Assembly: GCA_032654645.1 (NCBI GenBank)
Contig: JAULAW010000005.1
Span: 434,001 to 498,000, forward strand
From: CAITJF01 sp032654645
Lineage (GTDB): Bacteria > Pseudomonadota > Gammaproteobacteria > Burkholderiales > Gallionellaceae
Direction of reading: 5' to 3'
DNA: 64,000 nucleotides
Shown here: piece by piece, positions 8,783 through 17,326 of the stretch
Position numbering within the stretch: position 1 is the stretch's first letter
Layout of the letters: every line of letters begins with the position of its first letter
Made by a program: the position numbers and the translations under genes
Notes under the pieces: model-generated
The model's input: only the letters and a program-made list of their open reading frames with translations
What the model was told of the DNA's origin: nothing
The model's database searches: none

Positions 8783-9085
8783 TTAGAGCAAAGCAATGTG
8801 ACGGATAGCTTGAATTTTTTCTTCGCTCAGCCCCTCAAGCTCTTCGTCCTGAATCCATTTCTCCCTCAGCAACCGACCAAAGACGGCAATGAGTTGTGAA
8901 TAGCGGTACTCGTACTTTCCATCAATCATTTTGCGCTGTTCGGTGAGGTAGTCGTGAATGGCCCATATGTCCTCTGGGAGTTTCGCCTTCACAGCCAAGC
9001 CCTTGAGCCTCTCCATCATATCCGCGTACTCTCTTTTCAAGGCAGCGTCGAATGCTCGCCTTGCGGTATTGGTGAGTATTCGCAT
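8783..9085 (-). CDS. Fluorescence-recovery-protein-like (FRP-like) protein
   Basis: 100-residue all-helical protein. From memory it aligns over nearly its full length with cyanobacterial FRP, the protein that switches off orange carotenoid protein (OCP) quenching. The core IWAIHDYLTEQR matches FRP LWKLHDFLSAKR, keeping the Trp, His, Asp and Arg described as important in FRP, followed by IDGKY in both and a similar C-terminal helix (LLREKWIQDEELEGLSEEK). No OCP or carotenoid gene is nearby and the organism looks non-photosynthetic, so the partner is unknown. The homology is my recognition, not a search result. Confidence 0.7.
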   Translation of the reverse strand: MRILTNTARRAFDAALKREYADMMERLKGLAVKAKLPEDIWAIHDYLTEQRKMIDGKYEYRYSQLIAVFGRLLREKWIQDEELEGLSEEKIQAIRHIALL

Positions 9086-9124
9086 TGGGACGCGATATGG
9101 CTGTAGGAGGGCAAAGCGGATATT

Positions 9125-9188
9125 GTAGGAGCCCGATTTATCGGGCGATTGTTGTGAAGAAAAATCGCCCGATAAATCGGGCTCCTAC
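9125..9188. repeat. 64-bp palindromic repeat, copy 1
   Basis: GTAGGAGCCCGATTTATCGG at the left end is mirrored by its complement ending GCTCCTAC at 9188; the loop is about GATTGTTGTGAAGAAAAATC. A second copy at 42922-42985 differs at a single base. On the minus strand the terminal GTAG supplies the TAG stop codon of the pilin-like gene ending at 9185. Confidence 0.93.
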
Positions 9189-9928
9189 GGCAGCTTGCCT
9201 GCCGCGACCATGCGGTTTAACAGGATGTTGGGGGATAGCCAAACAACCAGATCGTCAAAACCGTTTTGTATTTGATCCTTGCTAACAAAGGAGTTGTTAT
9301 CATTGGTGTTCTCGCCTTCGTCGCCTGTTGCGATACCGATTTGTACACCTCCGCCAGCAGGGTAAGCGCCCAGACCATTTTTGCCATGTGATACCACCAC
9401 TGCGGGTACGTTGGCGGCCACACTTGAGCCGCCAGAAGTGTTAAATACGTTGAGATTGCCATTGGAGCATAACTGGAAAGATACACCGCTGGCAATGGGG
9501 CAAGGAGCACCCGTTCCATCTATGCCATCGGCAAAATTTGAGTTAACGCCTTGGGAAACGCGGTAGGTAAACCGCCTGCGCCACGCGTCAGTTTCATTCA
9601 CACCGAGTGTTACCCACGGCAATACGCCCTTGGTTAGTGTGCAAGTCAAAGGCACACCACTGGTTGACTCATCTCCGGAAGCTGTTGTGCCATTGGCAGG
9701 GCAAGGCAATCTGCCGTTGATGACTGCAAAGCCGATCAACGCATCCTTGATCTCGCTCATCTGTTTGCGCGTCTCATTGATGTGCTGGGATTCCATTTGA
9801 GCGGAAAAGGTTGGTATCAGTCCGCCCAACAACAATCCGACGATCATCAACACCACCGCCATTTCGAGCAGCGTAAAGCCGCGTTGTTGGATTTTTCTCA
9901 TTGGCGGCAAAGTCAGGGGGTGGGGCAT
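9185..9928 (-). CDS. Type IV pilin-like protein (prepilin N-methylation motif)
   Basis: Prepilin-type protein: short leader ending in QQRG, then FTLLEMAVVLMIVGLLLGGL, the type III signal with Glu5 after the cleavage Gly and a 20-residue hydrophobic helix. It should be cut and N-methylated by a prepilin peptidase and assembled by the MshE/MshG machinery encoded upstream on the same strand. The body has the DALIGFAVINGRLPCPA segment shared with the neighbouring gene. Two starts are possible, ATG 9928 (overlaps the previous stop) and ATG 9901; neither has a strong ribosome site. Its stop codon lies inside a palindromic repeat. It could be the main or a minor pilin. Confidence 0.85.
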   Translation of the reverse strand: MPHPLTLPPMRKIQQRGFTLLEMAVVLMIVGLLLGGLIPTFSAQMESQHINETRKQMSEIKDALIGFAVINGRLPCPANGTTASGDESTSGVPLTCTLTKGVLPWVTLGVNETDAWRRRFTYRVSQGVNSNFADGIDGTGAPCPIASGVSFQLCSNGNLNVFNTSGGSSVAANVPAVVVSHGKNGLGAYPAGGGVQIGIATGDEGENTNDNNSFVSKDQIQNGFDDLVVWLSPNILLNRMVAAGKLP

Positions 9929-11373
9929 GGGATCACCGACAGGTTTTCATTGATGCAATACAGGGTGTCATTGAATGCGGAACTAGAGTTCTGCGTCTGA
10001 TAATTTCCATTACCTCCGCTATTTGGGTGGTTAGTAAAGTTGCGCCCTTCCAGATAGTTGCTAAGGACACCGCGTTCGGAATTGTTCGTAGTGGTGCTTG
10101 CACGTGCCAGTCCGGGCAGGCCGCTTCCCGAAAACATCACGACGGCTGCATACGAACCGCTACCGTTAATTTTCACGCAATTGCCGCATGCGATCGTGTC
10201 ACTGCTTTGAGGGCGGTATTCCTTGGAAAGTACGTAAAATAGGTGATCCTTCCAGTTATCCCACCATGGGTAGAGACGTTGAAGTTCCGTGCTTGGTATG
10301 GCTGAATAGTAAGGGCAAACAAGCCCGTTGTTGTCCATCAGGATATTGCCGGTCATCGTGTTATGGGTGGTAGAGTTTGAGTCACCGGCTATGTACGGGA
10401 TACGTCCAGAGTACAGATTATTAACATCATCGTAGTTGTCATTCACACCATAATCGCTCAGTGCCAGCGATGCGGGCCAAGGGAGGCTTTTATTATCGGG
10501 ATTATTGGGATTGCTGTTGTGTCTGCCGTAGTCTGCCAGGCATTCGGCAACACGCCTGGTCAGCAGTTGCAGGTTGCTTTGAAAATCCGTACGTTTCTGA
10601 ACCGCGTTCCAAATGTCCTGACGGGTAATAAACAACATTTTGTCATTGATGGAGAGGATGACATTGCCGTTAATGTCACGATGTTCATGCGGCTGAATAA
10701 ACTTTCCTGTAGCAATATCCGAGTTGTTGATGCTGTGCGCAGTGTCGTTATCCAGATAGTTGGTTACCGTATAATTTCCTCCACACACTGGCGCACTTGT
10801 TCCGGAGCGATTCTGTCCTGACTGTGTTGCGCCAGGCGCGAAAATTACCGCCACGGCTTGGTTATCTGAAGAGGTGATGAGTGCGCCGTCAGAAGAAAAT
10901 GCCTGAAGTTTTCCGTTCGTGTCCCAGTTCATCAAATCAGTCTTTGGGTTGTTTTTGTAAGTGCCGGAAACCGCGTACCACAGGCATTCGCCGTCGCCAT
11001 CGCGCAGCGTGGAAAGGCCGAGTGTCCTCCATGGCAGTCTGCCGATGCTGCTGATATTTTTGCTGCCACAGGGTGGGTTGCTACTGCCTTCCCCATTGCC
11101 GGCATCAACATCAGGGCAGGGCAGATAGCCGTGCACCTCGCCGGCGTGAGTGTCGCCATAGGAGATGGCGTAACCAATCAGCGCATCTTTCGCCTGCGCC
11201 AGCGCGGCGGCGGTCTTTTCCTGGCGCGCGTTTTTCAGCGCCGTTGTGCTGAGCGAACTGACCAGGTAGGTGGCGGCGCCCAGCACCACAATCACCAGCA
11301 TGATCATCAGCACCGCGCCGCGCTGACCGTGAAGGCAGAGGTGAAAATTTCCGGATTGACGTGGGTGTGGCAT
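9913..11373 (-). CDS. Large pilin-like/PilX-type protein of the MSHA-type locus
   Basis: 486-residue protein with an N-terminal hydrophobic helix preceded by HGQRG (GAVLMIMLVIVVLGAATYLV). It resembles a minor pseudopilin but lacks the FTLIE glutamate, as in PilX/MshP-type proteins. After the helix comes ALAQAKDALIGYA and LPCPD, the same arrangement as in the downstream pilin, suggesting a duplicated fold. The large C-terminal region is Asn/Ser-rich with several cysteines and no domain I recognise; tip location is a guess. It overlaps the pilin gene by 16 bases. Confidence 0.7.
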   Translation of the reverse strand: MPHPRQSGNFHLCLHGQRGAVLMIMLVIVVLGAATYLVSSLSTTALKNARQEKTAAALAQAKDALIGYAISYGDTHAGEVHGYLPCPDVDAGNGEGSSNPPCGSKNISSIGRLPWRTLGLSTLRDGDGECLWYAVSGTYKNNPKTDLMNWDTNGKLQAFSSDGALITSSDNQAVAVIFAPGATQSGQNRSGTSAPVCGGNYTVTNYLDNDTAHSINNSDIATGKFIQPHEHRDINGNVILSINDKMLFITRQDIWNAVQKRTDFQSNLQLLTRRVAECLADYGRHNSNPNNPDNKSLPWPASLALSDYGVNDNYDDVNNLYSGRIPYIAGDSNSTTHNTMTGNILMDNNGLVCPYYSAIPSTELQRLYPWWDNWKDHLFYVLSKEYRPQSSDTIACGNCVKINGSGSYAAVVMFSGSGLPGLARASTTTNNSERGVLSNYLEGRNFTNHPNSGGNGNYQTQNSSSAFNDTLYCINENLSVIPCPTP

Positions 11374-11376
11374 GGC

Positions 11377-11778
11377 TTAATCTTCGGACGCCGACTGTTT
11401 TTCTGGTGCAGGCGGTTTTTGTGGTGCGGGTTGTTCCAGGATAAGTTTTTGCCCGACTTTCATTTTGACCGGGTGGGGTTTTCCTGGCACGGAAACCGGC
11501 AGCGCCGCCGGGCTGCGCTCGTCGCTGTTGCCCGCGCTTTGCGCCACATCGTTGATCCATACGGTGCGCACCCCGCCATATTTCTGCACGATGCCGTTGA
11601 CTGTCAGCACGGATACGGGGGGTGATCCGGCTACAGTGGTTGCATTGCGTGTGCGTTCTTGTTCAAGTTGCGCGCGCTGTTGCGGCGTGAAGAACAGGCG
11701 ACCCAGGCCGCTTGCCTGCGCCGGGATGGGGAACAAAAAGGGGGCTAACATGTATAGGACAATAAAAAGTTTTGTCAT
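11377..11778 (-). CDS. MshK-like pilus biogenesis protein
   Basis: Small secreted or membrane-anchored protein of about 133 residues with a signal sequence (MTKLFIVLYMLAPFLFPIPAQA), a PilP/GspC-like segment (SVLTVNGIVQKYGGVRTVWIND) and a Pro-rich tail. Its place after MshI- and MshJ-like genes suggests MshK, likely linking the inner-membrane platform to the secretin. The start is odd: ATG 11778 lies inside a dRS3-like repeat, while the frame stays open to ATG 11886, which overlaps the upstream stop as ATGA. The ancestral start may be 11886, with the repeat inserted in frame. Confidence 0.6.
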   Translation of the reverse strand: MTKLFIVLYMLAPFLFPIPAQASGLGRLFFTPQQRAQLEQERTRNATTVAGSPPVSVLTVNGIVQKYGGVRTVWINDVAQSAGNSDERSPAALPVSVPGKPHPVKMKVGQKLILEQPAPQKPPAPEKQSASED

Positions 11779-11855
11779 TCCCGCGAAGGCGGGAATCCAG
11801 CCATTCAAAAATGTTTTGGATTCATCTACTGGATTCCCGCCTTCGCGGGAATGAC
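11774..11855. repeat. dRS3-like repeat (GTCATTCCCGCG...), copy 1
   Basis: GTCATTCCCGCGAAGGCGGG opens the element and its complement (CCCGCCTTCGCGGGAATGAC) closes it, with about 30 unique bases between. Each arm is itself palindromic. This family recurs at 15331, 26160, 44447 and 49378. It sits between the MshJ- and MshK-like genes and supplies the likely MshK-like start codon. Confidence 0.9.
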
Positions 11856-11882
11856 GGTTGTTGTGATGAATTTGATAGTGAA

Positions 11883-12506
11883 TCATTTTGTGTTCCTGTT
11901 ATTCAGCGTCAACCATCCGCCTGTGCATTCGGCCTTGAGCTGGTGTGCTATTCTGAAGTCGTCATGGTCTGCCACGGCGTTAGTGCGTTCCATTGAGCAA
12001 TGGTCGAGGATGAACCAGCCATTGATGTCGGTGCGCAGTGCGTCGAAGAAGGCTGTCAGTTGTTCTTCATGCAGCAATTCAAACTGCAAAGTCATGTTGC
12101 TCAAATTGAGGTTAAAGCTACCGCTGTCCAGCGGTGGGGCGGGTTTATAGGGCTTTTGCGGGGAAATTGCGTATTTGAATTCCATGAAACCAGGCACGCG
12201 GTTCTGCTTGTGGATTTTCTCCAGGCCCTCGATCCAGTCCAGGCGCTGGTCGTTGCCGACGACGTTGCGTTTCAACAGGGCATCATATTCTTGCGTGTAA
12301 GTCTGCATGTTGCCACGGTCTTGTTCGGCGAGGGCGAGATTGCTGCGCGCTTCGCTCAATTGGCGCATCGTATCACCCTGGTTGCGGTGCGCCCGGGCGG
12401 CGAAATTTTCGCTGGCCGCGATAGCCAGGCCGCCCGCGCACAGTACTGACAAAAAGATGAGCAAGCTCCATCTGATGTGTAAAAAATCGGATTTGGAGAA
12501 AGTCAT
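11883..12506 (-). CDS. MshJ-like (PilO-type) inner-membrane protein
   Basis: 207-residue protein with one N-terminal transmembrane helix (WSLLIFLSVLCAGGLAIA), a coiled-coil stretch (MRQLSEARSNLALAEQDRGNMQTYTQEYDALL), then a ferredoxin-like periplasmic domain (FNLNLSNMTLQFELLHEEQLTAFFDAL), the layout of PilO/GspM proteins. In this position it corresponds to MshJ. It overlaps the upstream MshI-like gene by 4 bases. Probably forms the inner-membrane alignment complex. Confidence 0.65.
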   Translation of the reverse strand: MTFSKSDFLHIRWSLLIFLSVLCAGGLAIAASENFAARAHRNQGDTMRQLSEARSNLALAEQDRGNMQTYTQEYDALLKRNVVGNDQRLDWIEGLEKIHKQNRVPGFMEFKYAISPQKPYKPAPPLDSGSFNLNLSNMTLQFELLHEEQLTAFFDALRTDINGWFILDHCSMERTNAVADHDDFRIAHQLKAECTGGWLTLNNRNTK

Positions 12507-14011
12507 GTTGCCGGCCTCCAGATAATTTTCAGCGAAAAGTGTGCGTGTTTGACGTTGTCGCCGCCCCCCCCGGTTGTTGCGATGCTGCCTTTCGGGCTGA
12601 TGTCCAGCGGTAGGGTCAGCGCCGTTACGCTGTAGCCGCGCTGGGTCAAGTCTTGCTGGAAGCTATCCAGATAATTCAGCGCGCTGCGGTAACCGCCAGA
12701 AAATTCCACCAGCTCGCCGCTGAGCATGATGACCTGCGCGGGGGCATTTGCTGCCACCCCCGTGTTTGGCGTCATGGCATCGGGGGCGGCGCTCGCCTGC
12801 CAGGAAAGTTTGTCCACGCGGATGTGCGGGAAACCATTCAGGGATGTGCTGAGGCCCATCAGGATCATTTGCGGTGGAGGGGAGTAGTTGTCCAGTTTGC
12901 GCGACAAGAGCACGGCGGTCTTCATGTCCGTGGCGTGCGCGAGTGTGCTGGGGAAGCTCTGGGTGATTTGTTGCGCTTGCCGGGACAACTTGTTTGCCTG
13001 TGCCTTGAGCGATTCGATTTCATTGTTCAGCAACCGCCCCTCCCAGATACTGGAAGCGCTCCACAGCAGGCAAAACAGGGTCAGCGCCGCACTTAGCCAG
13101 TACAGGCTGCGGCGGAGTTGCAACAACTGAAAAAAGTGCGTGTGCTCAGCAGCGGCGTACTGGCTGCGCTGCGCATGGGTGGCGATCAGGTGCAGGAACA
13201 GCATGGTCGCATCCGAACCGGCATGGGCTGTTTTCGATTTGATGCGCTGTCCCAACTGCTGAATGTCGAGATACGCGTAATTCAAATCGGAGCTGTTGTT
13301 AAGGCGTGCTTCCAGGTCGCGTCTGTCATTCGCATCGCATATGATGTGCACGTTCAGCACTTGGCCGGGTGGCAGCAGGCTCAAGCTCTTCAGGTATTGC
13401 TGTGTGCGCGCGGCTTCTATGGCGACTGTCTCGCCGAGCGAGCTGCCGTTGCTCATCGGTGTCAGGCGCGAGAAGCTCAGCAGGCCGGTGTTGAAATAGG
13501 TCTGGCGCAACCCCGCATTTTTTTCCCAGGACAGCAGCAACAGGTGGTTGGAGGGGATTTTCTTGACCAGCGGGGCGCTGATATTGGGTACGGAGTAAAT
13601 GCCCGCCACCGGTATATGCTGCGCCAGCATAATGTTCAGCCACTGCGAGATGAGAGCCGGATTGGTCAGCCCGGAAAACAGCATGTCGTCGTCGCGCCGC
13701 CCGTCTTTCAGGCGTTGCAACAGCACCGCCTGCCGGAACGGGGTGTTGCGGTAGTATTGCTCGCACTTGCGCTGGATCATTGCGGTGCGGTCGCCGCCGC
13801 GCAAATGCGGCACCGTTTCGTGGCGGAAATCTTCTTCGATCAGGTCGGTGAGCAGGTAGGTCGGGTCGCGGTGATTTTGCAGGAATGCGGCAAATTGTTC
13901 CTTGCCATCCTGGTTGTCTGCGAAGCGCTGCCCCCCGGAAAGTTCGCCATTATTCCAGGTGTAGGCATGGAAGTGGTCGGCGCTGAGGAATAACAGGGTT
14001 TTGCGCGACAT
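12503..14011 (-). CDS. MshI-like (PilM/PilN-type) pilus assembly protein
   Basis: 502 residues. The first 300 resemble a cytoplasmic PilM/GspL-like actin fold (MSRKTLLFLSADHFHAYTWN start, GLRQTYFNTGLLSFSRL core), followed by one transmembrane helix near residue 310 (SLYWLSAALTLFCLLWSASS), a coiled coil (NNEIESLKAQANKLSRQAQQI) and a PilN-like periplasmic domain. This single-chain PilM+PilN-like layout fits MshI. It abuts mshG (stop/start at 14011) and overlaps the MshJ-like gene. Function inferred from architecture and position. Confidence 0.65.
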   Translation of the reverse strand: MSRKTLLFLSADHFHAYTWNNGELSGGQRFADNQDGKEQFAAFLQNHRDPTYLLTDLIEEDFRHETVPHLRGGDRTAMIQRKCEQYYRNTPFRQAVLLQRLKDGRRDDDMLFSGLTNPALISQWLNIMLAQHIPVAGIYSVPNISAPLVKKIPSNHLLLLSWEKNAGLRQTYFNTGLLSFSRLTPMSNGSSLGETVAIEAARTQQYLKSLSLLPPGQVLNVHIICDANDRRDLEARLNNSSDLNYAYLDIQQLGQRIKSKTAHAGSDATMLFLHLIATHAQRSQYAAAEHTHFFQLLQLRRSLYWLSAALTLFCLLWSASSIWEGRLLNNEIESLKAQANKLSRQAQQITQSFPSTLAHATDMKTAVLLSRKLDNYSPPPQMILMGLSTSLNGFPHIRVDKLSWQASAAPDAMTPNTGVAANAPAQVIMLSGELVEFSGGYRSALNYLDSFQQDLTQRGYSVTALTLPLDISPKGSIATTGGGGDNVKHAHFSLKIIWRPAT

Positions 14012-15213
14012 TACATCTTCACCTTGCTGATGAGGTCATAAATCGGTGACAGCACGGATAGCATCACCCAGCCGAGCAGCAAGCCGAGAATGATGGTCAT
14101 GGTCGGTTCAATCATGACCTGCATTTTTTTGACTGAATCCTTCACGTCCCGGTCATAAAAATAACTCACATTGCGTAGCGCCAGATCCAGTTGGCCGGTC
14201 GCTTCGCCCACCTTGAGCATGCGTATCACCAGTGGCGGGAATACGCCGGTGTTCAGGAAGCTTTGCGTGAGATTCTTGCCGGATTCAATTTCCCGCGTAA
14301 CCTGATCTAGGCTCCTGGCGATTACCTGGTTGTTTACCAGGTCGCGCGCGTTGGCGATGCAATCCAGTATGGTGACGCCGGAACTGTACATCATGGCGAA
14401 GGTGTTGGCGAAGCGCGCCAGGATGATCTTGCGCAGGATGGGGCCGGTGGGCCGGATGTTCAGCTTGAGATTGTCCAGATGGTATTGCAGGCCGGGATCG
14501 TAGAGCAGCGCCAGCTTGAAAGCGCCGAACAGCACTACCGGCAGGGCCAGCATGGCATACCAGTAATCCACGAACACGCCTGAGGTGGCCAGCAGCAAGC
14601 GGGTCTGGAAGGGTATCTCCTGCCCCGTACCCTTGATGAAACTGACCAGTTGCGGCACCAGATAAATCATCAGGAAGAAGGTGATGCCTGTCACCACGAC
14701 GCCGACGAAGGCCGGGTAAATCAACATGTTCTTGGTTTGCGAGATCATCTCGTCCTGCCATTTCAGCGATTCGGTGAGGTGGCTGAACACTTCTGGCAAG
14801 CGGCCGCTTTCTTCCCCTGCCTGGGTCAGGCTGATGATGATTTTGTCGAATGCCTCGGGGTGCTCGGCCATGGCCTGCGACAATTTTTTGCCGCTTTGGA
14901 TCGCTTCCACCATGCTGGCGATGATCTCGCGGAACTGCATGTCTTCCATGCTGTCGCGTAAATCGGCCAGGCTTTCCAGCAGCGGCACCCCGGAGCGGAT
15001 AAGCTGATCCATGTTGAAGAAAAATGTGATCAGGTCCGTGCGTTTGATTTTCCTGGCGCGGAAGGCGGGCTTGTTTTCATCCACCTTGGCGTTGACCAGA
15101 TCCAGCCCGGCACGCTTCAGGCGCATTTCGAGATCAATCAGATTGGCGGCATCCTGCATGCCCTTAGCGGGCTTGCCCTGATCGTTGATCGCCTTGTAGG
15201 AATACAGTGCCAT
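14011..15213 (-). CDS. mshG: Pilus platform protein MshG (GspF/PilC family)
   Basis: Polytopic inner-membrane platform that couples the ATPase to pilin assembly. Two GspF domains are visible: RTDLITFFFNMDQLIRSGVPLLESL with GEESGRLPEVF, then LARFANTFAMMYSSGVTILDCI with VGEATGQLDLAL. Three transmembrane segments lie near residues 165-190, 215-235 and 370-392. 400 residues, standard. An N-terminal segment starting MALYSYKAINDQGKP is typical. A repeat-rich 346-base gap separates it from mshE upstream. Confidence 0.9.
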   Translation of the reverse strand: MALYSYKAINDQGKPAKGMQDAANLIDLEMRLKRAGLDLVNAKVDENKPAFRARKIKRTDLITFFFNMDQLIRSGVPLLESLADLRDSMEDMQFREIIASMVEAIQSGKKLSQAMAEHPEAFDKIIISLTQAGEESGRLPEVFSHLTESLKWQDEMISQTKNMLIYPAFVGVVVTGITFFLMIYLVPQLVSFIKGTGQEIPFQTRLLLATSGVFVDYWYAMLALPVVLFGAFKLALLYDPGLQYHLDNLKLNIRPTGPILRKIILARFANTFAMMYSSGVTILDCIANARDLVNNQVIARSLDQVTREIESGKNLTQSFLNTGVFPPLVIRMLKVGEATGQLDLALRNVSYFYDRDVKDSVKKMQVMIEPTMTIILGLLLGWVMLSVLSPIYDLISKVKM

Positions 15214-15295
15214 TGTGTTGAAACCTTTTCATTTAGCGGGTAGCTTGCAGCTGGCTTGTCGCGCTACGCGCGGTGTTTGGATTGGCTACCCGCTA

Positions 15296-15543
15296 CTATT
15301 GAGATTTCCTTAATTCATGCCATACATGCCGTCATTCCCGCGAAGGCGGGAATCCAGCAAGAAAAATGCCTTTTGTTTAAAACCACTGGATTCCCGCCTT
15401 CACCCGCAAGGGGTAGGCCGTGGTTGTAAAGCCGCTGAAGCGGCAACAACCACGCACCGCGGGAATGACGTGTTAGCCTTTTTAGTTTGCGATTTAAATT
15501 CTGAATGATGATGCCTTGTCTTCAATTATGGAAATCTCAATAG
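15296..15543. repeat. 248-bp MITE-like element with 14-bp inverted ends, itself carrying nested repeats
   Basis: CTATTGAGATTTCC (15296-15309) is exactly complementary to GGAAATCTCAATAG (15530-15543). CTACCCGCT occurs directly outside both ends (15286-15294 and 15544-15552), consistent with a 9-bp target duplication. Inside lies a dRS3-like element (15331-15469) that is itself interrupted. It fills the gap between mshE and mshG; no gene is visible here. Confidence 0.7.
15331..15469. repeat. dRS3-like repeat, copy 2, interrupted by a further palindrome
   Basis: The left arm GTCATTCCCGCGAAGGCGGG is intact. The right arm is split: CTGGATTCCCGCCTTC ends at 15401 and GCGGGAATGAC resumes at 15459. 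The roughly 57 bases between contain a hairpin, GTGGTTGT...GCCGCT-GA-AGCGGC...ACAACCAC, not present in the intact copies at 11774 and 44447. Confidence 0.8.
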
Positions 15544-15559
15544 CTACCCGCTTAACAAG

Positions 15560-17260
15560 TTAACCCATGCGGTCGGTCAGATCCACCACCCGCGCCACTT
15601 CAGCCAGCGAAGTAATGCCTTGCAGCACGCGCTGCATGCCATCCGAAGCGAGCGGGCGGAACCCCTTGTCCAGCGCGGCTTGTTTTAAATCGCGGATGCT
15701 GGCGCGGCGCGCCACCAGATCGTCGAGGTCGTTATCCATCTTGAGCAATTCCATGATGGCGACCCTCCCGTTGTAACCCTGGTGGCGGCATAGGTTGCAG
15801 CCTGCGGCGCGGTACAGCGTGATTTCTTCATTGTGGCGGATGCCGAGCAACCTGCGCTCCATCGGGTCGGGATGGTAAGGGTATTTGCAATGCGGGCACA
15901 GCAAACGCACCAGGCGCTGCGCGATGATGCCGATGATGTTGCCAGCCATGATGTCGGGCAGGATGCCGATGTCGAGCAAACGCGGGATGGCGCCGATGGC
16001 CGAGTTGGTGTGCAGCGTCGAATACACCTGATGCCCGGTCATGGCGGCGCGGAATGCCATTTCCGCCGTGGGGTGGTCGCGGATCTCGCCGACCAGGATG
16101 ATGTCCGGGTCCTGCCGCATCATGGAGCGGATGCCGTTGGCGAAATCCAGCTTGATCGCCTCGTTCACCGAGGTCTGGCGGATCAGCGGGATGGGATATT
16201 CCACCGGTTCTTCCAGGGTCATGATGTTGACCGACTCGTTGTTCACGTGGTTGAGCACCGAGTACAGCGTGGTGGTCTTGCCGCTGCCGGTGGGGCCGGT
16301 CACCAGCACGATGCCCTCCGGTTTGGCGATGATCAGTTTGAGCGTGGACAGCGCCGCATCGTCCAGGCCGATCTTGTCGATGAGGACGATGCCCTTCTGC
16401 CGATCCAGGATGCGCAGCACCAGGTTTTCGCCATGCGTGGTGGGATGCGAGGCGACGCGGAAATCAATCGCACGACCGGACAGGCGCAGCGAGATACGCC
16501 CATCCTGCGGCGCGCGGGTTTCCGCGATGTTCATGCCGCTCATCACTTTCATGCGTACCACCATGGCCGGCCAAAAGCTTTTGTGCAGGCTGCGCACCTG
16601 GCGCAGCACGCCGTCTATGCGGTAGCGGATGCGCAGGAAACTGCTTTCCGGCTCGAAGTGGATGTCGGACGCGCCCTGTTGCACCGCTTCGGTGAGCAGT
16701 GCGTCAATCAGGCGCACCACCGGCTGGCTGAATTCGGAGACGCCCTGATGCAGCGTCTGGTACTCCATTTCACCCGGCTCGATTTCGTGCAGGATGCCGT
16801 CGATGGACAGCTCGAAGCCGTAATATTGGTCAATGGCGCGCAGGATGTCGGATTCGCTCGCCAGTTGCGTGGTCAGGCGGTATTCGTCCTTGAGCAGGGC
16901 GCGCAACTGATCCAGCGCGATGATGTTATCGGGGTCGGCAATTGCCAGGGTGAGATGTTTTTCGAGCAGGTCAACAGACAGCGGCAGCAGTTGGTAACGC
17001 CGCGCAATATCTTTTGGGATAAGTTTGATGGCAGCCGAGTCAATAATCACGGTAGTGAGATCGACGCTTTCCTGCCCCAGGTTTTCCGACAGCACATCGC
17101 GGATGGTGGCTTCGGACAGGAAGCCCAGACCCACCATCAGGCGCCCCAGTGGCTGGTGTGTCTTGTTCTGCTCCTGCACCGCGATGCGCAACTGATCCTC
17201 GCTGACCACGCCTTTTTCTACCAGCAGGCGTCCCAGAGGTTGTTGAATATGCGATGTCAT
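15560..17260 (-). CDS. mshE: Pilus extension ATPase MshE with c-di-GMP-binding MshEN domain
   Basis: 566-residue hexameric ATPase of the GspE/PilB type that powers pilus extension. Two N-terminal MshEN-type motifs are visible (QPLGRLLVEKGVVSEDQL near residue 7 and QPLGRLMVGLGFLSEATI near residue 36), the module known to bind cyclic di-GMP. Then the ATPase core: Walker A GPTGSGKTT, Asp box and Walker B (DIILVGEIRD), His box (GHQVYSTLHTN), and a four-cysteine zinc site (CPHC ... CNLC). Activity is therefore expected to respond to c-di-GMP. Confidence 0.94.
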   Translation of the reverse strand: MTSHIQQPLGRLLVEKGVVSEDQLRIAVQEQNKTHQPLGRLMVGLGFLSEATIRDVLSENLGQESVDLTTVIIDSAAIKLIPKDIARRYQLLPLSVDLLEKHLTLAIADPDNIIALDQLRALLKDEYRLTTQLASESDILRAIDQYYGFELSIDGILHEIEPGEMEYQTLHQGVSEFSQPVVRLIDALLTEAVQQGASDIHFEPESSFLRIRYRIDGVLRQVRSLHKSFWPAMVVRMKVMSGMNIAETRAPQDGRISLRLSGRAIDFRVASHPTTHGENLVLRILDRQKGIVLIDKIGLDDAALSTLKLIIAKPEGIVLVTGPTGSGKTTTLYSVLNHVNNESVNIMTLEEPVEYPIPLIRQTSVNEAIKLDFANGIRSMMRQDPDIILVGEIRDHPTAEMAFRAAMTGHQVYSTLHTNSAIGAIPRLLDIGILPDIMAGNIIGIIAQRLVRLLCPHCKYPYHPDPMERRLLGIRHNEEITLYRAAGCNLCRHQGYNGRVAIMELLKMDNDLDDLVARRASIRDLKQAALDKGFRPLASDGMQRVLQGITSLAEVARVVDLTDRMG

Positions 17261-17326
17261 GCCGCTGCCTCTTGTCTTAACGGGAAACTCGCGCAGCGAG
17301 ACCTTCTCCCCCTCGCCCTTTGGGAG

